Source: Thalassospira sp. UBA1131
GTDB lineage: Bacteria; Pseudomonadota; Alphaproteobacteria; Rhodospirillales; Thalassospiraceae
DNA length: 22,270 nucleotides
Direction: 5' to 3'
Assembly: GCF_002311515.1 (NCBI RefSeq)
Contig: NZ_DCAO01000104.1
Span: forward strand, 24,148-46,417
A model generated the notes under the pieces. The model worked only from the letters and a program-made list of their open reading frames with translations, ran no database searches and had not been told where the DNA came from. Shown here in pieces: positions 1 through 7,727 of this stretch (within the stretch, counting starts at the first letter, position 1; each line of letters starts with the position of its first letter). Both the position numbers and the translations under genes were made by a program.

Positions 1-1049
1 CCATATCCCGAACCGGTCGGCATCTGTGCCAGACTGATCGGTTCGCGTCCGCGCATTTCGACAATGGCGCGCTCCGCGTCATGATCGAATGTCACGGCAA
101 AGCGGCTTTGATCATCGCAGATAAACAATTCCGGGCCGGTCATCGGATCCGGGGTGCTGTTAAGCTGGCTTAACATCGCCTCGATCCGGCTGAGTGCCAC
201 CTTGCTTTGCGACAATGCCCCGCTGATTTCATGTTCATCGGGCTGGCTGGATGTGCCGTTGACGGTTTTGGTGCCACTGGAAAAGCGCCCCTGGGCGAAA
301 TCAAGTGTCAGGGTGTAATGAAGCGGTGCGTCACTTTCAGCCCCGCCGTAATTGACCCGCTTGGCGTCCTCGGCAAAGCGCAGCAATTGACCGTTGCGGT
401 AATAAAGTTTGACGTCGCTTGATCCGTAATCACCAAGATCGCGATGTTCATCAACCAGAAGCGGTTCGCCGTCGGTTGTCACATAGGCCTTATAGGTCAC
501 GGTGTGGTCCGATGCGGAATACTGGCCGGGAATGACGCGCATGTTGGCCAGTTTGGCCTCGATCGCAGCAATGTCGTCAGGCACATCCGATCCATCGCCA
601 TTGCGCGCACCGTCACCCTGAACGCGTGGCACCTGGCGAACGACGATATCAACGTCGCTTGGCGCACCACGGGTCAGGACCGGGTAGCTTTGATCGTTGC
701 GAAACAGAAGATCGCCATTGGCATTGACGATTTTGGCTTCCACCGCATAGCTGTGCTTGGGTTCGATATCATCAAGATCATAGGGCAAGATGAAAACCAT
801 CGGCGGATTTGCCACCGGCTGGCGCAGCGATGCGATTTCCACCGATGGCGCGTCAGCGCGCGAGACATCAAGCAACCGCACAACAAGGAAGGTATTGTCC
901 GGCGAAAGTGCGATCCGTTCACGGTAACTGACCGATCCGGTGACGCTGTTGCTTGGTGATTGCAGGGCGGCACAGCCCGACAATATTGCGACCACGCCAA
1001 AGGCAATAAGCGCCCTTGCCCACATGGTTGCGGCGGTAACAGGTTTCAT
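1..1049 (-). CDS. Lipoprotein with YscW/YbaY-like domain and C-terminal MliC-like domain (3' end outside window)
   Basis: This minus-strand frame is open from the ATG at 1049 to the left edge, about 349 residues, so the true stop lies outside. The N terminus has two Lys/Arg, a hydrophobic stretch and the lipobox LSGC (Cys about residue 26), so the product should be a lipid-anchored envelope protein. Residues about 30-140 (GSVSYRERIALSPDNTFLVV, then PYDLDDIEPKHSYAV) resemble the YscW/YbaY lipoprotein family. The last visible stretch, with FICDDQSRFAVTFD and a terminal PTGSGYG, resembles MliC, the periplasmic inhibitor of c-type lysozyme. The segment between (about 170-300) is not recognised. 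A weak GGGG precedes the ATG. The domain calls rest on pattern recognition. The gene follows the SMP-30 gene by 181 bases, separated by an inverted repeat, so it is probably a separate unit. Overlapping frames on both strands are shadows. Confidence 0.75.
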   Translation of the reverse strand, partial: MKPVTAATMWARALIAFGVVAILSGCAALQSPSNSVTGSVSYRERIALSPDNTFLVVRLLDVSRADAPSVEIASLRQPVANPPMVFILPYDLDDIEPKHSYAVEAKIVNANGDLLFRNDQSYPVLTRGAPSDVDIVVRQVPRVQGDGARNGDGSDVPDDIAAIEAKLANMRVIPGQYSASDHTVTYKAYVTTDGEPLLVDEHRDLGDYGSSDVKLYYRNGQLLRFAEDAKRVNYGGAESDAPLHYTLTLDFAQGRFSSGTKTVNGTSSQPDEHEISGALSQSKVALSRIEAMLSQLNSTPDPMTGPELFICDDQSRFAVTFDHDAERAIVEMRGREPISLAQMPTGSGY

Positions 1050-1140
1050 TTTAACCCCGGCTTGCTCGTATTTTTGGTGATGTGTTCTGCCACCACATAA
1101 TGGTGACGCCAAACATACTGAAAACCAAGGCCAAAAATGG

Positions 1141-1198
1141 GCAAATCGCGCCAATTACCCGATTTAGGGCACCCAAGGGGCTGTTTGGCGCGATTTGC
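1141..1198. repeat. 14-bp perfect inverted repeat between SMP-30 gene and lipoprotein gene
   Basis: The arms are gcaaatcgcgccaa (1141-1154) and its exact complement (1185-1198), separated by 30 bases. Read on the minus strand the second arm is followed by CCATTTTTGG, so it could end transcription from the SMP-30 gene. The long loop is unusual for an intrinsic terminator, and a protein-binding site for the lipoprotein promoter is an alternative. Confidence 0.55.
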
Positions 1199-1230
1199 AC
1201 GTAAGGCGATGCAATCCTGACGGAAAATGC

Positions 1231-2121
1231 CTAGCCGGCAAACGGGTGGCACAGTTGGCCGGCAACCTCGGTTCGGATCGACAACAGCGCACCTTCAAGT
1301 GGATTGCCATTGTCTTCCAGACCGACCGCGGCCGAAGTGATATAAAGCGTCTTGAGGTCCGGGCCACCAAACACGCAACTGGTCGGCTGGGTTACCGGCA
1401 GGTCGATGATGCGATCGACACTGCCATCCGGCGCAAAGCGGATCAGGCATCCCCCGCCCCACCGCGCATTCCAGATATAGCCATCGGCATCCATCGCCGA
1501 GCCATCCATATTGCCGCGATCCTGCGGCCCAAAGAACACCTTTGGATTGGATGGCACGCCAGTTTTCATGTCAAAGTCATAGACATTGAGTGTGTTGGCG
1601 ATGGTATCGCCAAAGAACATCTTTGTGCCGTCTGCCGACCACAGCAGCGTGTTGGAAATCCCGATATTTTCGCCAAAACGCGATGTCTCGCCGTCCGCCG
1701 TGACACAGTTCAGCGTCCCGGTCGAAATGGTGACGGGCAGGTCTTCGCCATTCGGCCCGATATTGTTTTGCATGGTCCCGATCCAGAAACGGCCCATCGG
1801 ATCGACCCGGCTTTCGTTCGATCGGTTGCCCGGATGATCGCCATCGGGGGCGACAAACGGGGTGGTTTTGCCACTGTCGGGATCCAGAAAGGCCAGCCCG
1901 TCGGCAAGGGCCACCAGAAGCCCGCCCTTTTGCCGCGGCACGATGGCGGCAACCGGCTGATCAAATACCCAGCTGCGCGATCCGCCGTCATCAGGGCGGA
2001 GCGCATAGGCCGTCTTTCCGACGATATCGACCCAGTACAGAACGCCATCTTCGGCATCCCAATGCGGGCCTTCCCCCAATGTGCATCGCAGATTTGGCAA
2101 AACGGTTTTTACGTTAGACAT
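1231..2121 (-). CDS. SMP-30/gluconolactonase/LRE family sugar lactonase (first of two)
   Basis: The product is a 296-residue six-bladed beta-propeller lactonase of the SMP-30/regucalcin family, expected to hydrolyse a sugar lactone with a divalent metal. The metal ligands of the family are visible: Glu17 in LGEGPHWD, Asn157 in GISNTLLWSADG and Asp206 in NMDGSAMDADG. The substrate-side Arg100 and Asn102 lie in NRSNESRVDPMGRFWIGTM. The usual length is about 290-300, so the protein is complete. The start is supported by AGGGAGA just upstream of the ATG. No signal peptide is seen, so it is likely cytoplasmic. The gene is divergent from fhuC and isolated from the uronate genes 12 kb away. Its physiological lactone cannot be read from the sequence; gluconolactone, xylonolactone or an aldarolactone are all possible. 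An AATTGTATGACCATT sequence upstream (about 2165-2180) loosely resembles a FadR-type GntR operator. Confidence 0.88.
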   Translation of the reverse strand: MSNVKTVLPNLRCTLGEGPHWDAEDGVLYWVDIVGKTAYALRPDDGGSRSWVFDQPVAAIVPRQKGGLLVALADGLAFLDPDSGKTTPFVAPDGDHPGNRSNESRVDPMGRFWIGTMQNNIGPNGEDLPVTISTGTLNCVTADGETSRFGENIGISNTLLWSADGTKMFFGDTIANTLNVYDFDMKTGVPSNPKVFFGPQDRGNMDGSAMDADGYIWNARWGGGCLIRFAPDGSVDRIIDLPVTQPTSCVFGGPDLKTLYITSAAVGLEDNGNPLEGALLSIRTEVAGQLCHPFAG

Positions 2122-2425
2122 GGGTTCTCCCTGATCGCGGCGCGTCTGTTTTGGCGCCTTGTAATTGTATGACCATTCTTATCGCGGCAAACCGCCCGAT
2201 GCGATCAAAATTATAAGCTTTCATTGCTAACCGGAATGATGCCCGCTGAAAAGTAATTTTATATGATGATTGGATCGGCTGCTTTAATTTTCCGCAGGCT
2301 GCAATCGCAACTCGGTTGCATTTAGAGAAAGTAATTGATAAGCATTCTCAGACTTTACAGCCCGCCTGCTTGCCGCTATCCGGCGATGGCGCAGTTTCCA
2401 TTTCCCGGCGCATGAGTTTCCGTCC
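2122..2425. other. Divergent intergenic region between SMP-30 gene and fhuC
   Basis: These 304 bases hold the promoters of both divergent genes. The SMP-30 side shows a small GCGG-CAAA-CCGC hairpin near 2190. The central part (about 2205-2285) is A+T-rich. The fhuC side ends in a Fur-type site at 2331-2349. No credible small gene was found here. Confidence 0.6.
2331..2349 (+). promoter_or_regulatory. Fur-type operator upstream of fhuC
   Basis: The sequence gtaattgataagcattctc matches the classic 19-base Fur box (GATAATGATAATCATTATC) at 14 of 19 positions by eye, including the central TGATAA-n-CATT core. It lies about 77 bases upstream of the fhuC start, in front of a complete siderophore import operon. 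Iron repression by Fur is the natural inference; the alphaproteobacterial regulators Irr and RirA are alternatives to exclude. Confidence 0.7.
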
Positions 2426-3202
2426 ATGTTCGACCTGAAAGACGTCGCTTTCAAAAGTGATGGCAAAAAGCCAAAGACGCTGCTTGAGGACATCACAGTC
2501 GGTTTCCCGACCGGGGCGTTCAGCGCGATTGTCGGCCATAACGGATCGGGCAAAAGTACGCTGATCAAGCTTCTGGCGCGCAAAAACAAACCGGCATCCG
2601 GGGCCATCGCACTCGACGGACAGGACCTTGCCGATCATGGCACGCGCGATTTCGCCCGCAAGGTGGCCTATCTTCCGCAAAACCCGGTTGTCCCGCCGCA
2701 TTTAAGCGTGCGCGAACTGGTGGCCTTTGGCCGCTATCCATGGCGCGGGGCGTTTGGGCGGTATCGTGACGAAGACCACGCCAAGATCGATCGGGCAATG
2801 GAACTAACCCACGTGACGGAGTTTTCCGACCGGCTGGTCGCAAGCCTTTCGGGTGGGGAACGCCAGCGGGTCTGGCTTGCCATGTTGCTCGCCCAGGATG
2901 CGCCGGTGCTGCTGCTTGATGAGCCGACCTCGGCCCTTGATGTCGGTCATCAGCGCGACATTTTGCAACTGGTCGTCAACCTTAAGGATCAGAACAATCT
3001 GACCGTGATTGCCGTCTTGCATGACATCGACATGGTCGGGCGTTTTGCCGATCACATTCTGGCACTGCGCGGCGGGCGCACCTGCTGGCAGGGCACGCCG
3101 CACGATTTCATGAATGGCGATACGCTGCGCGATATCTTCCAGACCGATATCGACGTCATCAAACTCAGCAACCCGGACCGCTTCATAAGCTATGTCGCCT
3201 AG
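2426..3202 (+). CDS. fhuC: Ferric-siderophore ABC transporter ATPase (FhuC type)
   Basis: The product is the 258-residue cytoplasmic ATPase that powers siderophore import through the FhuB-like permease encoded three genes on. Walker A is GHNGSGKST (residues 37-45), the Q-loop Gln is residue 85 in YLPQNP, the ABC signature is LSGGERQRV (141-149), Walker B is VLLLDEP (161-167) with the D-loop SALD, and the switch His is residue 199 in VLHD. LARKNKPASGAIALDG and FGRYPW are typical of the FepC/FhuC subfamily. The ATG at 2426 has no strong ribosome binding site, and no in-frame ATG, GTG or TTG start lies between it and the stop at 2339, so translation may be weak. The gene is first in a plus-strand operon fhuC-fhuD-fhuD-fhuB, under the Fur-type site upstream. 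The substrate class comes from the neighbours. Confidence 0.93.
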   Translation: MFDLKDVAFKSDGKKPKTLLEDITVGFPTGAFSAIVGHNGSGKSTLIKLLARKNKPASGAIALDGQDLADHGTRDFARKVAYLPQNPVVPPHLSVRELVAFGRYPWRGAFGRYRDEDHAKIDRAMELTHVTEFSDRLVASLSGGERQRVWLAMLLAQDAPVLLLDEPTSALDVGHQRDILQLVVNLKDQNNLTVIAVLHDIDMVGRFADHILALRGGRTCWQGTPHDFMNGDTLRDIFQTDIDVIKLSNPDRFISYVA

Positions 3203-3244
3203 CTGCTTGTGCACGTCTCCACATCAACAGGGATCAGGGAAATC

Positions 3245-4210
3245 ATGACATCAAAACCTTGGATTGGCAGCATTGCAGCGCGCCTTTTGCTTGTCGCCGG
3301 AACGCTTGGCGCATGTGTCACAGCCCAGCCCGTCATGGCCGAGGAAACCTTTACCCATGAGTTGGGCGAAGTCACTCTTGAAACCCATCCGACCCGATTT
3401 GCCGCCTCGAACTGGTCCCTGACCGAGAGCCTTCTGGCACTTGGCATTGATCCGGTCGCCATTCCCGAGGCCGATGGATATCGCCTGTGGGTGGCGGAAC
3501 CCAAATTGCCCGAAAACTTCAAGGATCTCGGCAACCGGCGCGAACCGAATTTCGAGGCCCTTCGCGAAGCCAAGCCGGACGCCATCCTGATCGGCGGCGA
3601 AATCTCGATGGCCTATGACAAACTGTCAGACTACGCGCCGACATTTGTCTATTCGATCTATAATACCGGCAGTGACGACCCCGCGATTGACCGGGCAGAA
3701 ACCCTGTTGCGCAATGTTGCCAAACTGGCCGGTAAACCGGACGCCGCCGAGGATGTGATTGCATCGGTCAATGACCGGATTGAGGCCGCCGCAAAACGCA
3801 TCCGCGATCATGTCGGCGATGACGCGAAATTCGCTGTTGTTCGCATTCTTGATGAATCGCATTTCCGCATTCACGGCAAGACATCGCTGTTTGGCTCCGT
3901 CCTTGGTCGCATGGGTTTTGCCAATGCCTGGGACGGGGATGTGAATGGCTGGGCGTTTCATAATGGCGATGTGTCGGATCTGGCCAAAATGGGCGATGTG
4001 CAGTTCGCCTATGTCGAGCCGATCGCACCGACCACGCGCGAAACCCTGTTTAACTCCGCGATCTGGAAGGCCATGCCGTTTGTGCGCAAGGGCCACGTCC
4101 ATGCCATCCCGGCAAGCTGGACCTTTGGGGGGGTATTGTCCTCGGCACGCTTTGCCGAGTTGCTGGCCGATGCGGTTACGGGTACTGACACCGCCGCAAG
4201 CGGTTCGTAA
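3245..4210 (+). CDS. fhuD: FhuD-type periplasmic siderophore-binding protein, copy 1
   Basis: The 321-residue product captures ferric siderophore in the periplasm and delivers it to the permease. Start ATG 3245 is chosen over the upstream 3209 because AGGGA lies just before it and it begins a clear signal sequence: basic start, hydrophobic ARLLLVAG, cleavage probably after PVMA (residue 32). LGAC at 21-24 is a possible lipobox, so a lipoprotein cannot be excluded. The class III binding-protein pattern of FhuD is plain: ESLLALGIDPVAIPEADGYR, LWVAEPKLP, DLGNRREPN with Arg98 at the position of the hydroxamate-contacting Arg of E. coli FhuD, DGDVNGWAF with the conserved Trp236, and IWKAMPFVRKGHVHAIPASW near the end. 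This points to hydroxamate-type siderophores such as ferrichrome or ferrioxamine; the exact ligand is unknown. A paralogue follows after 12 bases. Confidence 0.88.
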   Translation: MTSKPWIGSIAARLLLVAGTLGACVTAQPVMAEETFTHELGEVTLETHPTRFAASNWSLTESLLALGIDPVAIPEADGYRLWVAEPKLPENFKDLGNRREPNFEALREAKPDAILIGGEISMAYDKLSDYAPTFVYSIYNTGSDDPAIDRAETLLRNVAKLAGKPDAAEDVIASVNDRIEAAAKRIRDHVGDDAKFAVVRILDESHFRIHGKTSLFGSVLGRMGFANAWDGDVNGWAFHNGDVSDLAKMGDVQFAYVEPIAPTTRETLFNSAIWKAMPFVRKGHVHAIPASWTFGGVLSSARFAELLADAVTGTDTAASGS

Positions 4211-4222
4211 GGGACATCTGGC

Positions 4223-5155
4223 ATGAACATCCTTCGCGCGCTTGTTTGTCCGGTTTTGCTGTGTGCTGCCCTGATCGGTGCAAATGCGTCAACCGCAACC
4301 GCCGATCCGATAGAAATCGAACATGAACGCGGCATTTTGCGCCTCAACACCCCGGCCACGCGGGTGGCGACCATCAACTGGGCCTTTACCGAAAGCGTCA
4401 TTGCCCTTGGCCTTGATCCGGTCGCCATTGCCGACCCGCAAGATTACGTCGACTGGGTTGCCAAGCCTGATCTTCCAGACAGCTTCGTTGACCTTGGCCA
4501 ACGTTCATCGCCCAATCTAGAGGCGCTCCGTGCGGCGAAGCCGGATCTGATCATTTCCGTTCCCGATCTCGGAATGTCTTATGAAAAACTGGCCGCGATT
4601 GCGCCGGTTCTGGAACTCAGACTGTTTGATGGCAAGCGCCCCGCGTTTGAAACCGCGCGCGAGGTCTTTGGCAAAATCGCCAAGGCCACCGGACGCGAGG
4701 AAAAGGCCAAAGCGTATCTTGCCGATATTGATCAGGAATTGATCAAATATGGCGACCGTATCAAAACCGCCATCGGGCCAGATCAGACAATCAACGTTGT
4801 GTTCTTCTTTGATGAAAGCAATGTCGGCATCTTTGCCGATATCTCGCTCCCCGGTTCGGTGATGACGGCAATGGGCGTGCCGGTCGCCTATGACGGGGAA
4901 GTCAACAAGTGGGGCTTTGGCCGCGGCGGGCTGGAGATCCTTGCCCCCTATGCCAGGGAAACGCTGGTCTATACCAATCCGGTGCCCGACGTTGTGCTTG
5001 ATAAACTTTTGAATTCCCCGATCTGGAAGGTGATGGATTTCACCCGTAACAACCGGGTTTATGAATTGCCGGTGGTCTGGGCCTATGGCGGGGTGCCGTC
5101 CGGGCTTCGTTTTGCCAAGCTCCTGACCGAGACCATTGAAAACGGCCCGCAATAA
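4223..5155 (+). CDS. FhuD-type periplasmic siderophore-binding protein, copy 2
   Basis: The 310-residue product is a second class III siderophore-binding protein, clearly related to its upstream neighbour but divergent along the whole length. A signal peptide runs from MNILRALVCPVLLCAALIGA to a likely cleavage at TATA-DP near residue 27. FhuD landmarks are TESVIALGLDPVAIADPQDY, WVAKPDLP, DLGQRSSPN (Arg94 in the hydroxamate-binding position), YDGEVNKWGFG (Trp230) and IWKVMDFTRNNRVYELPVVW. Its TAA overlaps the ATG of the permease gene (TAATG at 5153-5157), so the two are translationally coupled. Two binding proteins serving one permease usually widen the ligand range; the alternative is that one copy is decaying, but both keep the key residues. 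Annotated as FhuD-like because which copy is the orthologue of fhuD cannot be decided here. Confidence 0.87.
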   Translation: MNILRALVCPVLLCAALIGANASTATADPIEIEHERGILRLNTPATRVATINWAFTESVIALGLDPVAIADPQDYVDWVAKPDLPDSFVDLGQRSSPNLEALRAAKPDLIISVPDLGMSYEKLAAIAPVLELRLFDGKRPAFETAREVFGKIAKATGREEKAKAYLADIDQELIKYGDRIKTAIGPDQTINVVFFFDESNVGIFADISLPGSVMTAMGVPVAYDGEVNKWGFGRGGLEILAPYARETLVYTNPVPDVVLDKLLNSPIWKVMDFTRNNRVYELPVVWAYGGVPSGLRFAKLLTETIENGPQ

Positions 5156-7176
5156 TGAGCAACTCGGCACTTCAAGCTTCAGGCAGATCCGGCTTTACCG
5201 GCCCGCTGTCCATTCCGGCAATCCTGACAGGCATTCTGGGACTGTTGACCCTTGCCGTGCTGGTAATTGATTTCTGGCCGTATCTTGGCAATGGGCAGGC
5301 CACCCAGGCGATGTTCAGCCCGGATGAAACCGATTTTGATCAGATCCTGTTTCATTACAGTACCCTGCCCCGCCTTGCGATGGCGTTTCTGTGTGGTGCG
5401 GGTCTTGCACTGGCCGGGGCCGCGATCCAGACAGTTTTGCGCAATCCGTTGGCATCGCCGACAACCCTTGGTGTCGGTGCGGGCGTTGAGTTTGCCCTGA
5501 CCCTGTTTGTCCTGCTGGCCCCGGCATCGCTTGCCATGTTTCAGGAGGCCTTTGCCCTTGCCGGGGGTCTGATTGCGCTCGGTGCGGTCTATCTGATTGC
5601 CGCCAATCGAGGTAACGCGACGCTGTGGCTCATTCTCGCCGGGATGATCGTCAATCTGCTGTTGCAGTCGGGATCGCAGATCATCCTGCTGTTTAACGAG
5701 CAATATCTGCAATCGATCTTCATGTGGGGGGCTGGCGATCTGGCCCAGAATGGCTGGGAGGATACGCAGTTTGTCTGGCCGCGTGTGCTGATCGGCATGA
5801 TTGCCATTCTGGCCCTGTCGCGCCCGCTTGATCTTCTGGCCCTTGGCGATGATACGGCAAGTTCGCTGGGCGCGAAGGTCACGGTTCTGAGGCTGCTGAT
5901 CCTTGGGCTTGCCGTTTTCATCACGGCATCGGTGATTTCGGCAGCCGGCATGATCGGCTTTGTCGGGCTTGCCATCCCGGCGGCCCTGCGGATTGCCGGT
6001 TTGTCACGGTCGCGCGATTTGATGATCTATTCGGTTTTCACCGGCGGTTTTGCGCTGGTCGTGATTGATTTTCTGGTGCGCCAGTTTAACGAATTTGGCG
6101 GCGATCCCTTGCCGACCGGGGCCGCCACCGCGCTCTTTGGCGCACCGTTCATCATTTTCATGTTGCGCAAGGCGCGCATCATGCCCGGCAGTCAAAGCGA
6201 CGATCAGCACAGCGATCAACAGATCGTCTCCAAAACCGCCCTTTCGATTGCGCTTTCCCTCAGCCTTGTCATCGGTGTGGTGTTTTCATTATTCGTCTCG
6301 CTGGATGGCACTGGCTTTGCCGTTTTGGGCTGGCAGGACAGCAGCCTTGATATCCTGATCGGCCGTGCAGAACGCACCTTTGCTGCGATGATTTGCGGGG
6401 CAGCACTGGCGGTATCAGGCACGCTTATTCAACGCGTCGGTCGCAACCCGCTGGCAAGCCCCGAAATCACCGGGGTCAGTTCGGCCACTGCCCTTGCCAT
6501 GATCCTGGCACTGGCGATTTTCGGTTTCGGACAACGTGCGGAATTGATGGTGATCGGGGCTGCGGGCGGGATTGCGTCGCTTCTGGTGTTGCTCGCCCTT
6601 TGTCGCAAATTCACCCATGCGCCGCATTATATGTTGCTCAATGGTCTGGCCATGACCGCCATTTTGGGCGCGATTGTCCGCATTGTTCTGACCCGCGGCG
6701 GCACGCAGACATCGATGCTGATGTCGTGGCTGGCAGGCACCACCTATTTCACCAATATGGACGAGGTGATGATTGTTGCCGGTGTCACCGGTGTGCTTCT
6801 GGTGGTGGCAATTGCGCTCAGGCGTCCGCTGGAACTGGCATCGCTTGGCACGGATCAATCCGTATCCTTGGGTCTTGGGATTTCGGGCTTCCAGTTTGCC
6901 ATGATGCTGCTTGCTGCAATCTTGGCCGCTAGTGCAACCCTTCTTGTCGGGCCGCTCAGCTTCGTCGGGTTGATGGCGCCACATCTGGCGCGGGTCGCGG
7001 GATACCGCCTTGCCGGTGGTCATTTGCTGGGCGCTGTTCTGATCGGGGTTAATGTCATGATGGTGGCCGAATGGCTGGCGCGTAACATGATTTATCCGGC
7101 ACAACTGCCGACCGGCCTGATCGCCGCCCTGATCGGGACGAGCTATTTCCTGATCCTTGCGGTCCGCAAACGGTGA
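5155..7176 (+). CDS. fhuB: Fused double-length ferric-siderophore permease (FhuB type)
   Basis: The 673-residue product is an inner-membrane permease made of two fused FecCD/BtuC-type halves, the arrangement of E. coli FhuB (about 660 residues), so one polypeptide forms the whole channel. Half one starts near residue 20 and shows LPRLAMAFLCGAGLALAGA followed by RNPLASPTTLGVGAG, and the coupling segment GLAIPAALRIAGLSR. A hydrophilic linker with SQSDDQHSDQQ lies at about 340-355. Half two repeats the pattern with AAMICGAALAVSGTLIQ, RNPLASPEITGVSS and GLMAPHLARVAGYR. About 18-20 membrane segments are expected. It is the last gene of the operon, overlaps the second fhuD gene by one base, and ends 3 bases before a 12-bp stem-loop. 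The fusion itself supports the Fhu (hydroxamate) rather than Fec/Fep/Btu subtype, where two separate or identical subunits are usual. Confidence 0.92.
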   Translation: MSNSALQASGRSGFTGPLSIPAILTGILGLLTLAVLVIDFWPYLGNGQATQAMFSPDETDFDQILFHYSTLPRLAMAFLCGAGLALAGAAIQTVLRNPLASPTTLGVGAGVEFALTLFVLLAPASLAMFQEAFALAGGLIALGAVYLIAANRGNATLWLILAGMIVNLLLQSGSQIILLFNEQYLQSIFMWGAGDLAQNGWEDTQFVWPRVLIGMIAILALSRPLDLLALGDDTASSLGAKVTVLRLLILGLAVFITASVISAAGMIGFVGLAIPAALRIAGLSRSRDLMIYSVFTGGFALVVIDFLVRQFNEFGGDPLPTGAATALFGAPFIIFMLRKARIMPGSQSDDQHSDQQIVSKTALSIALSLSLVIGVVFSLFVSLDGTGFAVLGWQDSSLDILIGRAERTFAAMICGAALAVSGTLIQRVGRNPLASPEITGVSSATALAMILALAIFGFGQRAELMVIGAAGGIASLLVLLALCRKFTHAPHYMLLNGLAMTAILGAIVRIVLTRGGTQTSMLMSWLAGTTYFTNMDEVMIVAGVTGVLLVVAIALRRPLELASLGTDQSVSLGLGISGFQFAMMLLAAILAASATLLVGPLSFVGLMAPHLARVAGYRLAGGHLLGAVLIGVNVMMVAEWLARNMIYPAQLPTGLIAALIGTSYFLILAVRKR

Positions 7177-7178
7177 TC

Positions 7179-7208
7179 ACAGGCGTCATGGCACTTCATG
7201 ACGCCTGT
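7179..7208. terminator. Stem-loop between convergent fhuB and GFA genes
   Basis: Arms acaggcgtcatg (7179-7190) and catgacgcctgt (7197-7208) pair perfectly over 12 bp around a 6-base loop, directly after the fhuB stop. There is no T-run on either side, so it is a terminator-like or mRNA-protecting 3' hairpin rather than a textbook intrinsic terminator. It could serve both converging transcripts. Confidence 0.6.
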
Positions 7209-7228
7209 CGAAATCTGGTCTGTTCGCG

Positions 7229-7633
7229 TTAGCCGTTTGGCGGAATGTAGTCGCCGTCAAACTTCAACAGATCATCTTTGATGTCATACCAGTCAGGCTT
7301 AGACGCGGTGTGGATATGCAAGGATGGGCGAATTTTCGGATCGTCATCAAGGGCTGATGCCGCCACAACGTAAATTTCGCCCGAAGACAAATCACCAAGC
7401 GACGTGCCGCATTCCTTGCAAAAGCAGCGGTCAAACTTTGCGTCCGGCCCCTTATATCGACCAATCACCTCTTCGCCGGTCAAGATATGAAGATCATCCG
7501 CCTTGCCAATCACCACGGCAGAAAACACGCCTGCCGCCTTGCGGCAGCGCGAACAGTGACAATAGCTTAGCGATGATGGTTCGCCGGCAATTTCGAACGT
7601 AACCTTGCCGCACAGGCAGCTTCCCTTGATCAT
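7229..7633 (-). CDS. GFA/CENP-V domain zinc-binding protein
   Basis: The 134-residue product belongs to the glutathione-dependent formaldehyde-activating enzyme (GFA, Mss4-like) fold. Its Cys clusters are intact: CLC at 6-8, CHCSRC at 25-30 and CFCKECG at 70-76, which in the family bind structural and catalytic zinc. It begins MIKGSCLCGKVTFEIAG, the usual start, and its length is typical. It is cytoplasmic, with no signal or membrane segment. Most such proteins have no proven substrate, and true Gfa activity is established for few, so the name should be read as a fold assignment. AGGA precedes the ATG by about 8 bases. It follows the His-rich gene on the same strand by 94 bases with a hairpin between, so co-transcription with the iron-signalling unit is possible but doubtful. 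Confidence 0.9.
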   Translation of the reverse strand: MIKGSCLCGKVTFEIAGEPSSLSYCHCSRCRKAAGVFSAVVIGKADDLHILTGEEVIGRYKGPDAKFDRCFCKECGTSLGDLSSGEIYVVAASALDDDPKIRPSLHIHTASKPDWYDIKDDLLKFDGDYIPPNG

Positions 7634-7643
7634 TTTTAAATCC

Positions 7644-7675
7644 TGTTATGTGAGCCCTTCAAAAGGAACATAACA
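7644..7675. repeat. Inverted repeat next to GFA gene ribosome binding site
   Basis: Outer arms tgttatgt (7644-7651) and acataaca (7668-7675) pair over 8 bp, with an inner cctt/aagg pair (7656-7659 with 7663-7666). The hairpin ends inside the AGGA ribosome binding site of the GFA gene on the minus strand. It may be an operator or an mRNA element that limits translation. Confidence 0.5.
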
Positions 7676-7727
7676 TGAACATTTATAACATTCCAACCCC
7701 GGATCCGCATTCAGTCCGCCCGATCCG

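Noticed and set aside
1195..2172. Long plus-strand frame (325 codons) over the SMP-30 gene
   Set aside because: It is antisense to a clear family member, has no family motifs and is rich in Arg/His/Ile as expected of a shadow frame.
4517..5170. Minus-strand frame of 217 codons over the second fhuD gene
   Set aside because: Antisense shadow of a real gene, with no recognisable domain.
6415..7104. Minus-strand frame of 229 codons over fhuB
   Set aside because: His/Gln-rich composition typical of the complement of hydrophobic codons; no support.
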